From Ornithinibacillus caprae (lineage in GTDB: Bacteria > Bacillota > Bacilli > Bacillales > Amphibacillaceae), in assembly GCF_009728145.1 (NCBI RefSeq), contig NZ_WOCA01000014.1, forward strand, positions 54,858 to 118,857: a DNA stretch of 64,000 nucleotides, read 5' to 3'. The number at the start of each line of letters is the position of its first letter. Position 1 is the first letter of the stretch. The notes under the pieces are model-generated. The model was not told the DNA's origin, did no database searches, and saw nothing but the letters and a program-made list of their open reading frames with translations. Made by a program: the position numbers and the translations under genes. Below are positions 35,557-43,195 of this stretch, one piece after another.

Positions 35557-36500
35557 GATTTATTCTCCTTTAACAAAAGATATATAAAGTACACGCCACC
35601 AATAAAGTTGATAATAACACTAATGGTTGTGTCGAACGTAAAGATCTTTTCAACCACAAATTGTCCGCCAACTAAGGCAATAATACTGATAAAAACAGAT
35701 CCCCATATCACATAAAAATGTCGATATGTTTTCATTAACTCGTAGGATACATTGACAACTAGTAATCCTAAGAATGTGATCGGGCCAATTAAAGCAGTAG
35801 AAACTGAAATTAATATGGCAACAATAACAAGTAGTCGTTTTACTATATAATCATACGGAACACCTAAATTAACTGCATGTTCTTTCCCTAGAGCCATTAC
35901 ATCTAGATATTTATAAAAACGCATAAAGTAAATCAAGGCTGCAACAATGATGATGATGGAAATATACACTAAATCTGTATTTACATTATTTACACTTGCA
36001 AACATACGGTCTTGTGCAACCATGAACTCATTTGGATCAATAAGAACTTGCATAAAATCTGTAAAGCTACCAAAAAAGGTTCCAAGTATCATCCCTATCA
36101 ATAATAGGAAGTAGATATTATTCTTTTCTCCTCTAAATAGGAAACGATATAGTAACAATGAGAATAAAACCATGATTCCAATTGAGACTAAATAGTTAAT
36201 ATTGCTACTCATCATAACGAGAGAATTAGCACCGAAAATAAAAATGATAAACGTTTGAACTAATAAGTATAACGAATCAAGTCCAAGGACGCTTGGCGTT
36301 AAAATTCGGTTATTAGTAATCGTCATAAAAATCGTAGTGGAAAAAGCAATTGCACCACCTGTTAAAACAATAGCTACAACCTTAATAATTCTTCTAGGTA
36401 GGATATAACCAATATTTCCACGTAGATCATAAAAAATATAAAGCATTGCTAGTAATATAGCGATTATTGCTAGGATAATCGTTTTTTTCTTATAGCCCAT
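35550..36500 (-). CDS. yclO: Iron-siderophore ABC transporter permease (YclO-like)
   Basis: A 316-residue FecCD-family permease with about nine membrane segments. Markers are GGAIAFSTTIFMTITNNRILTPSVLGLDS in the N-terminal third (quoted in part as FMTITNNRILTPSVLGLDS) and the coupling region VAILISVSTALIGPITFLGL near 230. It overlaps the first permease gene by 11 bases and the ATPase gene by 7. It forms a heterodimer with the first permease. Confidence 0.88.
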   Translation of the reverse strand: MGYKKKTIILAIIAILLAMLYIFYDLRGNIGYILPRRIIKVVAIVLTGGAIAFSTTIFMTITNNRILTPSVLGLDSLYLLVQTFIIFIFGANSLVMMSSNINYLVSIGIMVLFSLLLYRFLFRGEKNNIYFLLLIGMILGTFFGSFTDFMQVLIDPNEFMVAQDRMFASVNNVNTDLVYISIIIIVAALIYFMRFYKYLDVMALGKEHAVNLGVPYDYIVKRLLVIVAILISVSTALIGPITFLGLLVVNVSYELMKTYRHFYVIWGSVFISIIALVGGQFVVEKIFTFDTTISVIINFIGGVYFIYLLLKENKSW

Positions 36501-37443
36501 ATTTCTTTCTCCTCAATAATAGATAGATAAATATTCCACTACCTATCACACCAACTGTTAAACTAATTGGAACTTCATATGGATAGATAATCAATCTACC
36601 AATAATGTCACAGAATAAGACAAAAACTGCTCCTAGCAATGCAGTATGTATAATTGACTTTTTCAAATGGTCTCCACGATAAATAGTTACGATATTTGGA
36701 ATGATTAAACCTAAGAAAGGAATAACCCCAACTGTAAGTACAACTGATGCTGTAACAAGCGCAACAATAATTAATCCTAAGTTAACCACTTGCCGATAAT
36801 TCAGCCCTAAGTTTTTGGAAAAATCCTCTCCCATCCCTGCAATTGTAAATTTGTTTGCATAGAAGAAAGCTAACGCTAAGATTGGGATACTTACATATAA
36901 AAGTTCATAATTTCCACTCATAATCATGGAAAAATCTCCTTGCATCCACGAAGACATGTTTTGAATTAAGTCATTTCGATAAGCAAAGAAGGTTGATATA
37001 GAGCTGATAATATTTCCAAACATTAGACCAACCAGCGGGATGAATATAGCATCTTTAAATTTGATTTTATCTAGTATTTTCATAAAAATGAATGTACCTA
37101 TAAGAGCAAATGCAAAGGATACAAGCATTTTCTGAAATGGACTTGCTGCTGTAAACATCATCATGGAAACAAGAATTCCTAATCTAGCAGAATCTAAAGT
37201 CCCAGCTGTTGTTGGAGAAACAAATTTGTTTCTACTTAATTGTTGCATGATTAGACCACAAATACTCATACTCATACCAGCAATCAAGATACTTACCAAT
37301 CTTGGCAATCGACTTACCAATAAGATTTGCGCTTGATCCTCTGTTAAATGAAACAAATCTAGAGGAGATACATTCGAAACACCAATAAAAACGGATGCAA
37401 AAGAAAAAGTAATAAGTATTAAAACCAAATATCGTATTTTCAT
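36490..37443 (-). CDS. yclN: Iron-siderophore ABC transporter permease (YclN-like)
   Basis: A 317-residue FecCD-family permease with about nine membrane segments. Markers are RLPRLVSILIAGMSMSICGL (about 47-66), NKFVSPTTAGT, and VVLTVGVIPFLGLIIPNIV near 240. First gene of the siderophore operon. ATG 37443 is used because GAGG lies 6 bases upstream; the frame to 37455 begins with a TTG inside that site. Two Fur-like sequences and a good promoter lie directly upstream. Confidence 0.88.
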   Translation of the reverse strand: MKIRYLVLILITFSFASVFIGVSNVSPLDLFHLTEDQAQILLVSRLPRLVSILIAGMSMSICGLIMQQLSRNKFVSPTTAGTLDSARLGILVSMMMFTAASPFQKMLVSFAFALIGTFIFMKILDKIKFKDAIFIPLVGLMFGNIISSISTFFAYRNDLIQNMSSWMQGDFSMIMSGNYELLYVSIPILALAFFYANKFTIAGMGEDFSKNLGLNYRQVVNLGLIIVALVTASVVLTVGVIPFLGLIIPNIVTIYRGDHLKKSIIHTALLGAVFVLFCDIIGRLIIYPYEVPISLTVGVIGSGIFIYLLLRRKKYGL

Positions 37444-37487
37444 AAAAAACCTCAATCATTATCAATAATAATTATTATTTGAGTTCT

Positions 37488-37517
37488 ATTCTAATTAATA
37501 ATGATATTCATTATCAA
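37488..37517 (-). promoter_or_regulatory. Fur-controlled promoter of the siderophore operon
   Basis: Minus strand: TTGATA (37517-37512), 18 bases, TAGAAT (37493-37488), each 5/6 to consensus. A Fur box, TGATATT-C-ATTATCA (37502-37516, one mismatch to the 7-1-7 consensus), covers the -35 box and part of the spacer. A second AT-rich Fur-like tract lies at about 37452-37478, between the promoter and the ribosome binding site. Confidence 0.85.
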
Positions 37518-37657
37518 TTAGAACTATAGTTTGAGTATAGCATATATGTGACTTACGTCAACAAAAACAACCTGTCATATTTCTACAATTTTGTGAATTT
37601 ACTATATGGTGATATCCTAATAGTTTAATCCTTTAATGAAACAGGTTACCTCAATTA

Positions 37658-37694
37658 AAAAAGCTTATTGAGAACAACCATCTCAATAAGCTTT
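37658..37694 (-). terminator. Terminator of the DsbA-like gene
   Basis: A perfect 14-bp stem, AAAGCTTATTGAGA with its complement, 7-base loop, then a T-rich tail on the minus strand. Confidence 0.85.
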
Positions 37695-37698
37695 GGAA

Positions 37699-38418
37699 CT
37701 AATCTTCTTCAACACATCCATCATCTGTGCAATAGGTAGTCTTTGAGGTTTTAGGGTTTAAGGATTGTAATGCTGGTTTCTCACGTTCTTCTTCCCAAAC
37801 CTTTTCCAATACTTCTGCAAATACCTCTAGAGGTTGTGCTCCTGAAACAGCATATTTTTCATTAAATACGAAAAACGGAACACCTTGAACTCCTATTTGT
37901 CTAGCCGTATCTTCATCTTCTCTTACACGTGACGCATATTTATCCGAATTCAATACAGATAATACTTCTTCTTTACTTATCCCAACTTCTTCGGCTAAAT
38001 TAGCTAATGTTGTTGTATCACTAACTAATTGTCCTTCCGTAAAATAGGCATGTAATAATCTTTCCGTCATTTCTTTTCCCTTGCCTTGACGTTGGGCATA
38101 CTTAGCTACACGATGCGCATCAAATGTGTTGGTGTGCTGCATGGTATCAAAATTATACGTTAACCCTACTTCTGCTGCCTGCTTTCCTACATTCTCATTC
38201 ATGCTCTTAGCTTTTTCAACCGACATTCCATATTTACCAGCTAATAATTCGTGAATACTTTTATTAGGATTAATTTCTGCATTCGGATCTAACTCATAAC
38301 TTTTATATTCAACTGTAACGTGTTCTTTATTAGTAAATTTATCTAATGCCTGTTCTAATCTCCGTTTTCCAATATAACAAAACGGACAAACAAAATCTGA
38401 CCATACTTCTATCTTCAT
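37699..38418 (-). CDS. DsbA family oxidoreductase (FrnE-like)
   Basis: A 239-residue cytoplasmic thioredoxin-fold protein without signal peptide. The redox motif CPFC is at residues 11-14 (DFVCPFCYIGKRRLE), the helical insertion holds FDAHRVAKYAQ, and the cis-Pro loop is GVQGVPFFVFN near 182. This is the FrnE/DUF-type DsbA-like group in bacilli, thought to act in disulfide or polyketide-like redox reactions; the substrate is unknown. The C terminus has an extra Cys pair (YCTDDGC). GAGAGGTG precedes the ATG. Confidence 0.88.
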   Translation of the reverse strand: MKIEVWSDFVCPFCYIGKRRLEQALDKFTNKEHVTVEYKSYELDPNAEINPNKSIHELLAGKYGMSVEKAKSMNENVGKQAAEVGLTYNFDTMQHTNTFDAHRVAKYAQRQGKGKEMTERLLHAYFTEGQLVSDTTTLANLAEEVGISKEEVLSVLNSDKYASRVREDEDTARQIGVQGVPFFVFNEKYAVSGAQPLEVFAEVLEKVWEEEREKPALQSLNPKTSKTTYCTDDGCVEED

Positions 38419-38494
38419 ACTTGCACCTCTCTTTTGACATCATTTTAGCATAATGTCACTTCGGATGAATATTTTTCTGCCTAGTCATTTTTTC

Positions 38495-39352
38495 CTAGTG
38501 AATATCTTTATTTACATACCTTCCATAATCAGGTACAGCTACTTGATCAAATGTTTGTTTAAGCTCATTTAATCCTTCTTCAAGCGCCTTCCCTGTCATC
38601 GCCTGACCATGTCCGGGTATTACAGTAACCGGATTAAGATCAGCCAACACCTCGACTGACTTTTTTGCTGCCTTCCAATCTGTAGTTAAATATCGTGGTG
38701 GACCATGAACCTCTGGTTGTTGTGTTAATACCTTATAAAAGGAATCCTGGCGAACCGTTATAAAAGCATCACCTGATAGCAGAAGGGAGTCAGATTCTCT
38801 ATAGAAAGACACATGACCAGGCGTGTGGCCAGGTGTATGAACCCATTTCCAATCTGATAAGCCAGGAACCTGATGATTTGTTGGTAACGGCTTTACATAC
38901 GGACCTACATTAATCGGTTCATTCGGATACATAGCAGAAATTTTAGCTAACATTCCACCTTCTACTGTTATATCTGGCTCTGGATAACGTTTCTTACCTG
39001 TTAAATAAGGAAACTCAAGCTCATGTGCATAGATGGGTATTTGCCACTCTTTAACCAATTCAACTATAGTACCTACATGATCAAAATGTCCATGAGTTAA
39101 CATAATAGCTTCTGGCTTGCTCCCTTCTCCAAAGCGATCAGCAATAACTCCTTTTATTTCTTCCGTTGACCCTGGTAAACCTGCATCAACTAATATCCAC
39201 TTGTCCTTACTAGGATTTCCGATAAAAATAATATTTACGATCTGATCCGTATAATAATAAACATCAGACGATATTTCTTGACCAGTTCTACTCGCAACTG
39301 ACGTCATAGGAATAAATTTATGATCATCACTTTTGTGTATATCTTTTTCCAT
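38495..39352 (-). CDS. MBL-fold metallo-hydrolase
   Basis: A 285-residue metallo-beta-lactamase-fold hydrolase. The metal motif HxHxDH appears as LTHGHFDHVGT (about 85-95), with further ligands in HTPGHTPGHVSFY (about 171-183), SGDAFITV and VIPGHGQ. Relatives include lactonases, glyoxalase II-like thioesterases and ribonucleases; this branch is unassigned. Monocistronic, 76 bases upstream of the DsbA-like gene on the same strand. Confidence 0.85.
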   Translation of the reverse strand: MEKDIHKSDDHKFIPMTSVASRTGQEISSDVYYYTDQIVNIIFIGNPSKDKWILVDAGLPGSTEEIKGVIADRFGEGSKPEAIMLTHGHFDHVGTIVELVKEWQIPIYAHELEFPYLTGKKRYPEPDITVEGGMLAKISAMYPNEPINVGPYVKPLPTNHQVPGLSDWKWVHTPGHTPGHVSFYRESDSLLLSGDAFITVRQDSFYKVLTQQPEVHGPPRYLTTDWKAAKKSVEVLADLNPVTVIPGHGQAMTGKALEEGLNELKQTFDQVAVPDYGRYVNKDIH

Positions 39353-39402
39353 TACTTATCACCTTCTTTATGGTTAGTATTTGAAACGAAATCAAAATTA
39401 AA

Positions 39403-39439
39403 CAAATAAAAAGAGCTACAGCATAATAGCTTAGCTCTT
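39403..39439 (-). terminator. Terminator of fni
   Basis: Minus strand: AAGAGCTA (39439-39432) pairs with TAGCTCTT (39418-39411), followed by TTTATTT. It lies 57 bases beyond the fni stop, after a fragment of the dispersed repeat. Confidence 0.75.
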
Positions 39440-39449
39440 AACAAAACTT

Positions 39450-39487
39450 GGCTCTTACCAACCCTTTATGGCAACGGCCTTCAATAT
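39450..39487. repeat. Fragment of the dispersed double-hairpin repeat, R7
   Basis: TTACCAACCCTTTATGG and CAACGGCCTTC recall the first hairpin of the family (CCA-TTATGG-GCCTT). The second hairpin is missing. Weak assignment. Confidence 0.35.
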
Positions 39488-39495
39488 AATTATAC

Positions 39496-40551
39496 TTACT
39501 GATCTGTAAGTAAAGATCTTCCCATTATTTCCACTCTATTTGTATTTTTTAGTTCGTTGAGATCCTTTGCCCCAATTCCAAACATGGTTATCTTCATTTC
39601 AAATTCTATTTGTTCCATTACTCGATTCACTTCTTCAGCTGATTCTGTTGCTGCTTGTAACAAGGATCTTGCAAACCCAATCATATCAGCTCCAATCGTA
39701 ATGGCTTTCGCAGCGTCTAGACCTGTTTTCATTCCACCACTAGCCACAATTGGTACATCAGCTATATTGCTTCTAACAGAAACGATACAGTCTTTAGTAG
39801 GAATGCCCCAGTTGTTAAATGCTTCTGCCGCAGCTTTTCTTAAAGGATCCTTTGACCTAAGCTTCTCCACCTGACTCCAAGATGTTCCCCCTGCTCCTGC
39901 AACATCGATATAAGAAACTCCAGCATCATATAACTTTCGTGAAACCGTACCGTCAATTCCGAATCCAACTTCTTTAACCCCTACTGGTACAGATAGCTTT
40001 CTACACACTTCCTCAATTTTGGGTAACAGATCTTCGAAGTTTAAATCACCTTCATCTTGGATAATTTCCTGCAAACTATTTAGATGCAGGTAAAGTGAAT
40101 CTGCTTCCGTTAAATCAACAAGTTTTTGCGCCTCTTCTACACCATATCCATAATTTAATTGTACAGCTCCTAAATTTGCAATTAATGGAACGGTTGGTGC
40201 TTGTTTTCTAATTAAAAAGGAATCTTGATGCTTATCCCCTTCTAATATTGCTCTTGTTGATCCAAGTGCGATTGCCCAACGTCTTTGTTCAGCAGCCAAT
40301 GCTAGGTTTTGGTTAATTTTTTCGGCTAATTCCGATCCACCAGTCATAGAACTTACTAAGAATGGAGCATGTAATGACTTATTTAAAAAACTAGTCTCTA
40401 AACTTATATCATGAAAATTTATTTCCGGTAATGCATTATGTATAAATGATATACCTTCTAGACCAGTTGATTTATTTACACCCTCTACATGATCTGTCAA
40501 ACAAATACGAATATGTTCTGTTTTACGTCTATTAATTCCTTCTTCCGCCAT
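39496..40551 (-). CDS. fni: Isopentenyl-diphosphate delta-isomerase, type 2 (FMN-dependent)
   Basis: A 351-residue FMN/NADPH-dependent enzyme interconverting IPP and DMAPP. Family segments are RRKTEHIRICL at the N terminus (NADPH/substrate basic patch), FLVSSMTGGSELAEKIN, ALGSTRAILEGD, HLNSLQEIIQDEGD with the catalytic-region Gln, and VASGGMKTGLDAAKAI with the FMN phosphate loop. It is unrelated to type 1 Idi. Stand-alone gene. A repeat copy, a DMT-transporter remnant and a tandem array lie upstream. Confidence 0.95.
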   Translation of the reverse strand: MAEEGINRRKTEHIRICLTDHVEGVNKSTGLEGISFIHNALPEINFHDISLETSFLNKSLHAPFLVSSMTGGSELAEKINQNLALAAEQRRWAIALGSTRAILEGDKHQDSFLIRKQAPTVPLIANLGAVQLNYGYGVEEAQKLVDLTEADSLYLHLNSLQEIIQDEGDLNFEDLLPKIEEVCRKLSVPVGVKEVGFGIDGTVSRKLYDAGVSYIDVAGAGGTSWSQVEKLRSKDPLRKAAAEAFNNWGIPTKDCIVSVRSNIADVPIVASGGMKTGLDAAKAITIGADMIGFARSLLQAATESAEEVNRVMEQIEFEMKITMFGIGAKDLNELKNTNRVEIMGRSLLTDQ

Positions 40552-40630
40552 TTCTTCACATCCTAATCCTATATATTTAAAAGCAATAGTTGCTAATTTT
40601 CTTCCCTATGGTTCCTTCTTTAGAAAATTT

Positions 40631-40705
40631 GGCATTCGCCAAGTCTTATGGTGAAGGCCTTAGTTGCACTTATGCAGGATAGGAAAGTTATACTTTCCTA
40701 TCTGC
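40631..40705 (+). repeat. Dispersed double-hairpin repeat, copy R4 (best preserved)
   Basis: First hairpin is GGCATTCGCCA with TGGTGAAGGCC. The core CTTAGTTGCACTTATGCAGG follows, then the second hairpin GATAGGAAAGT-TA-TACTTTCCTATC. It sits at the 3' side of a decayed transporter gene and upstream of fni. Confidence 0.85.
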
Positions 40706-40834
40706 AAAGGTAACAATATATACACCTATTATTACCATTATCATACCAAGAATTTAGTTAAATGTAATGGGAGAACCAAAAAATGCTGAATTTAACACTC
40801 CTACAAATAATGTAATGGGATTCCACAGCAAGGT
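40688..40834 (-). pseudogene. C-terminal remnant of a DMT/EamA-type transporter
   Basis: The minus-strand frame reads TLLWNPITLFVGVLNSAFFG, then SPITFN, an in-frame TAA, and ILGMIMVIIGVYIVT. This resembles the last two helices of drug/metabolite exporters. There is no start or upstream part (another stop lies just before), and the frame runs into the repeat before stopping at 40688. I read it as a decayed gene end. The family assignment is from pattern only. Confidence 0.5.
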
Positions 40835-40870
40835 AGCTTAGCCCGACATCAATGCCGTCATACCATAACC

Positions 40871-41108
40871 GATGAGTTACCGTTTTGACTTTTCCGATAA
40901 GCTTTTGGGCTCTCATAACGCTGATGAGTTACCGTTTTTGTGTTTTCGATGAGCTTTTGGGCACTCATAACGTTAATGAGTTACCGTTTTTGTGTTTTCG
41001 ATGAGCTTTTGGGCTCTCATAACATCGATGAGTTACCGTTTTTGAGTTTTCGATGAGCTTTTGGGCTCTCATAACGCTGATGAGTTACCGTTTTTAAGTT
41101 TTCAATTT
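40871..41108. repeat. 52-bp tandem repeat, four full units plus a partial one
   Basis: Units start at 40871, 40923, 40975, 41027 and 41079, exactly 52 bp apart. Each reads GATGAGTTACCGTTTTTGTG, then TTTTCGATGAGCTTTTGGGC, then TCTCATAACGCT, with few changes. ATGAG occurs twice and CTCAT once per unit, so ATGAGC-TTTTGG-GCTCTCAT and CTCAT-N7-ATGAG hairpins alternate along the array. No gene overlaps it. Confidence 0.95.
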
Positions 41109-41120
41109 TCTAATATCCAA

Positions 41121-41149
41121 TTAAAAACACGCAACCTATTAATTGCGTG
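41121..41149 (-). terminator. Terminator of the frameshifted membrane gene
   Basis: Minus strand: CACGCAA (41149-41143) pairs with TTGCGTG (41134-41128), followed by TTTTTAATT. The stop codon of the restored frame (41139-41141) lies in the loop, supporting the old gene end. Confidence 0.75.
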
Positions 41150-41674
41150 CTTCCTTTGGAAAAATGGTATAGCTGAAACTAATTATAAAATCAATTATCA
41201 ATACAAATGACCATAATTGAAATGTCCGGAACAATGCCTCTGTTTGATGTGTATGATTAATAAATAATATGATTCCTATTAAAATTGTTCCACCTATTAT
41301 ATAGGAAAGTAAATGACGATACCAACCTTCCTTTCTTGCCTGGCGTATTCTTTCCCATATTTCTTCTCTTTAACAGGTTTTTCCCCAGTCGAAAACCGGT
41401 ATTTAAATTGTTCGTCTGCCCATTTAATCATTCGATGACCAAAAGCAATACTTACACCAATGTATATTGCCGCTATTCCATGAAGTGTGGAAGCAACTGC
41501 ACCATTTCTTAAATCGATTACTGTAGCAACGAGAAGTAATATATCGACAATTGGTGTGCAGATTAACAATATAGCACTAAGCTTGTTTTTTCTAAAAATA
41601 TACCTAGCAACTAATCCAGCTAAAACAAATATCCAAAATCCAATTTCACAAGCAACGATTAACCACCCTATCAT
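41139..41674 (-). pseudogene. Frameshifted small membrane protein gene
   Basis: The first frame (from ATG 41674) encodes three membrane helices and a basic loop ending FSTGEKPVKEK, then runs into KYGKEYARQERKVG and stops at 41297. Moving one base back near 41365 gives EEIWERIRQARKEGWYRHLL, two more membrane helices (SYIIGGTILIGIILF and FQLWSFVLIIDFIISF) and a stop at 41139, inside a terminator loop. The whole would be about 178 residues with five helices. A one-base deletion in AAAGAGAAGAAA explains it. It is divergent from a TetR gene with shared operators. Function unknown; it could also be a sequencing error. Confidence 0.75.
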
Positions 41675-41688
41675 TCTCCCGCCCCCTT

Positions 41689-41745
41689 TTTAATACATCT
41701 GTATTAAATAATATCAAACTAATTAAAATAATACAACTGTGTTAT
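41689..41745. promoter_or_regulatory. Two TetR-type operators between divergent genes
   Basis: A perfect inverted repeat TTTAATACA-TC-TGTATTAAA (41689-41708) and a near-perfect ATAATACA-AC-TGTGTTAT (41728-41745), centres 38 bp apart. The second touches the tetR -10 box TATAAT (41743-41748). They would let the TetR protein repress itself and the membrane gene. Confidence 0.75.
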
Positions 41746-41754
41746 AATGATACT

Positions 41755-42345
41755 ATGCCAAAAATAGTTGATCACGAAAAACGTAAAATTAAAATAGCAG
41801 AAGCTACTTGGAAGGTCATAGTGGAAGATGGACTTGAACATGCAACAGTAAGGAAAATTGCAAATGCATCTGGGATGTCTGTAGGTTCCTTACGTCATTA
41901 TTTTCCCTCACAGTCAGAGCTTCTTTTATTTTCCATGGAATTAGTCTCTGAACGAGTAAAACAAAGGGCGATTCATAAAAAATACGAAGGACCGCCATTG
42001 GAGATGCTAATGGATGCACTCTGTGAACTTTTGCCGATTGACGAGGATCGAACAATTGAAATGGAGGTATGGTTTGTCTTTTCTGCAAAAACACTCGTCG
42101 ATTCCAAACTTGAAGCATTGAACGAAAAGGTTTATCTCGAAATGAATAAAGGTATTGGTAATGTCGTTCAGATGCTTCAGACTCTAAAACTTGCAAAAGA
42201 TGACTTAAATCCTAGCATTGAAATCGATCGCTTACATGCATTAATTGATGGACTATCCTTACACCACCTATTACATCCAAAAACCTTCACAAAAGACAGA
42301 ATGATCCATACATTAAAATACCACTTACAATCACTATGTAAGTAG
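41755..42345 (+). CDS. TetR/AcrR family transcriptional regulator
   Basis: A 196-residue repressor. The N-terminal HTH (about 10-55) reads IAEATWKVIVEDGLEHATVR then KIANASGMSVGSLRHYFPSQ, with the recognition helix around SGMSVGSLRHYF. The C-terminal domain is of the BetI/TetR_C_6-like kind and would bind an unknown ligand. It is divergent from the frameshifted membrane gene, with two matching palindromes in the 80-bp gap. If that gene is dead, the regulator may now be without a target there. The HD hydrolase gene follows 25 bases downstream and may be co-transcribed. Confidence 0.88.
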   Translation: MPKIVDHEKRKIKIAEATWKVIVEDGLEHATVRKIANASGMSVGSLRHYFPSQSELLLFSMELVSERVKQRAIHKKYEGPPLEMLMDALCELLPIDEDRTIEMEVWFVFSAKTLVDSKLEALNEKVYLEMNKGIGNVVQMLQTLKLAKDDLNPSIEIDRLHALIDGLSLHHLLHPKTFTKDRMIHTLKYHLQSLCK

Positions 42346-42370
42346 GTTTTTAAGAAAGGGGTAAGGTATA

Positions 42371-42910
42371 GTGAAAGAAAAAGCTAAAGATTTCGCTGAA
42401 AAAGCACATCACGGTCAAAAGCGAAAGAATTCAGATGTTCCTTACATTACACACCCTATACGTGTGGCAAAACGTCTAGAACGAGCTGGCTTCTCAGAAG
42501 AACTTATTTGCGCTGGTTATCTACATGACGTAGTCGAAGATACAATATACGAAATAGAGGATATTCAAAAAAACTTTGGCTCTAGAGTTGCCGAATTAGT
42601 AGCAGCTCATACGGAGGATAAATCGAAGTCTTGGCAAGAACGTAAGCTGCACACCATTGATACGATCAAACATGCTGAAAAAGAAGTGAAATTTTTAATT
42701 GTTGCAGATAAGTTAGATAATTTACTTGGGTTAGAAATTGATCTTAAAGAACAAGGTGACGTTGTATGGGAAAAATTTAATGCGGGAATCGACAAACAAA
42801 AGTGGTACAACCAATCCATCGCTAAGTATATGTACCATGGAATTGATAAAAAGGATACACCAGATTATTTTGTTGAATTTGAAGAAGCTGTTCAACGTGT
42901 ATTCCATTAA
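42371..42910 (+). CDS. HD-domain hydrolase, (p)ppGpp hydrolase-like (MESH1-type)
   Basis: A 179-residue protein with GTG start, AAGG 5 bases upstream. It matches the RelA/SpoT N-terminal hydrolase fold: AEKAHHGQKRKNSDVPYITHP (in parts AHHGQKRKNS and PYITHPIRVA), the HD pair in AGYLHDVVEDT (about 53-63), and a late KLDNLLGLE region corresponding to ADKLDN. There is no synthetase domain, so it may be a small alarmone hydrolase or another nucleotide phosphohydrolase. Followed by the structured region at 42915-43137. Confidence 0.8.
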   Translation: MKEKAKDFAEKAHHGQKRKNSDVPYITHPIRVAKRLERAGFSEELICAGYLHDVVEDTIYEIEDIQKNFGSRVAELVAAHTEDKSKSWQERKLHTIDTIKHAEKEVKFLIVADKLDNLLGLEIDLKEQGDVVWEKFNAGIDKQKWYNQSIAKYMYHGIDKKDTPDYFVEFEEAVQRVFH

Positions 42911-42914
42911 GAGC

Positions 42915-43137
42915 AACGGAAGCGTATGAACTGCGCCTGTGCAAAGTGTCGATATTAATTGGACATTCCTACGTAGGAGATTAGATGAACATTACTTTCC
43001 GCCAGCAATGGAGGTAAGTAATAGTGAATCTTATGCTGGAAGCGAAAAGGAAACATGCCCTTGATAGGGGTATGCCGACGTTGGGCCCTGCAGCCGGACG
43101 TGGCTGTTCCTGTAAATGGATCAAACGAAGCCCAATT
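42915..43137 (+). ncRNA. Candidate structured RNA, family unknown
   Basis: About 220 bases, GC-richer than its surroundings and without a credible frame. Stems seen: CCTACGTAGG (near 42970), ATTACTT/AAGTAAT (42993-43024), CATGCCC/GGGTATG (about 43053-43073) and CAGCC/GGCTG (about 43090-43105). The last is nested in TTGGGC/GCCCAA, which is followed by TTTTTAT like a terminator. It matches no riboswitch, tmRNA, SRP RNA, RNase P or 6S motif I know. Strand is inferred from that T run. Confidence 0.45.
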
Positions 43138-43152
43138 TTTATACTTATAACT

Positions 43153-43192
43153 ATTTAAAAATCTCCCCCAATAATTAGGAGGAGATTTTCTG
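43153..43192. terminator. Terminator before the end of rsgA, probably bidirectional
   Basis: AAAATCTCC pairs with GGAGATTTT around CCCAATAATTAG, with A/T-rich flanks. It serves rsgA on the minus strand and any plus-strand transcript. Confidence 0.75.
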
Positions 43193-43195
43193 TAT

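Noticed and set aside
40871..41108. CRISPR array in the 52-bp repeat
   Set aside because: The whole unit is repeated, including the part that would be a spacer, and no cas genes are near.
41297..41674. Programmed -1 frameshift in the membrane gene
   Set aside because: No X-XXY-YYZ slippery sequence lies at the junction in the reading frame, and a simple one-base deletion explains the data.
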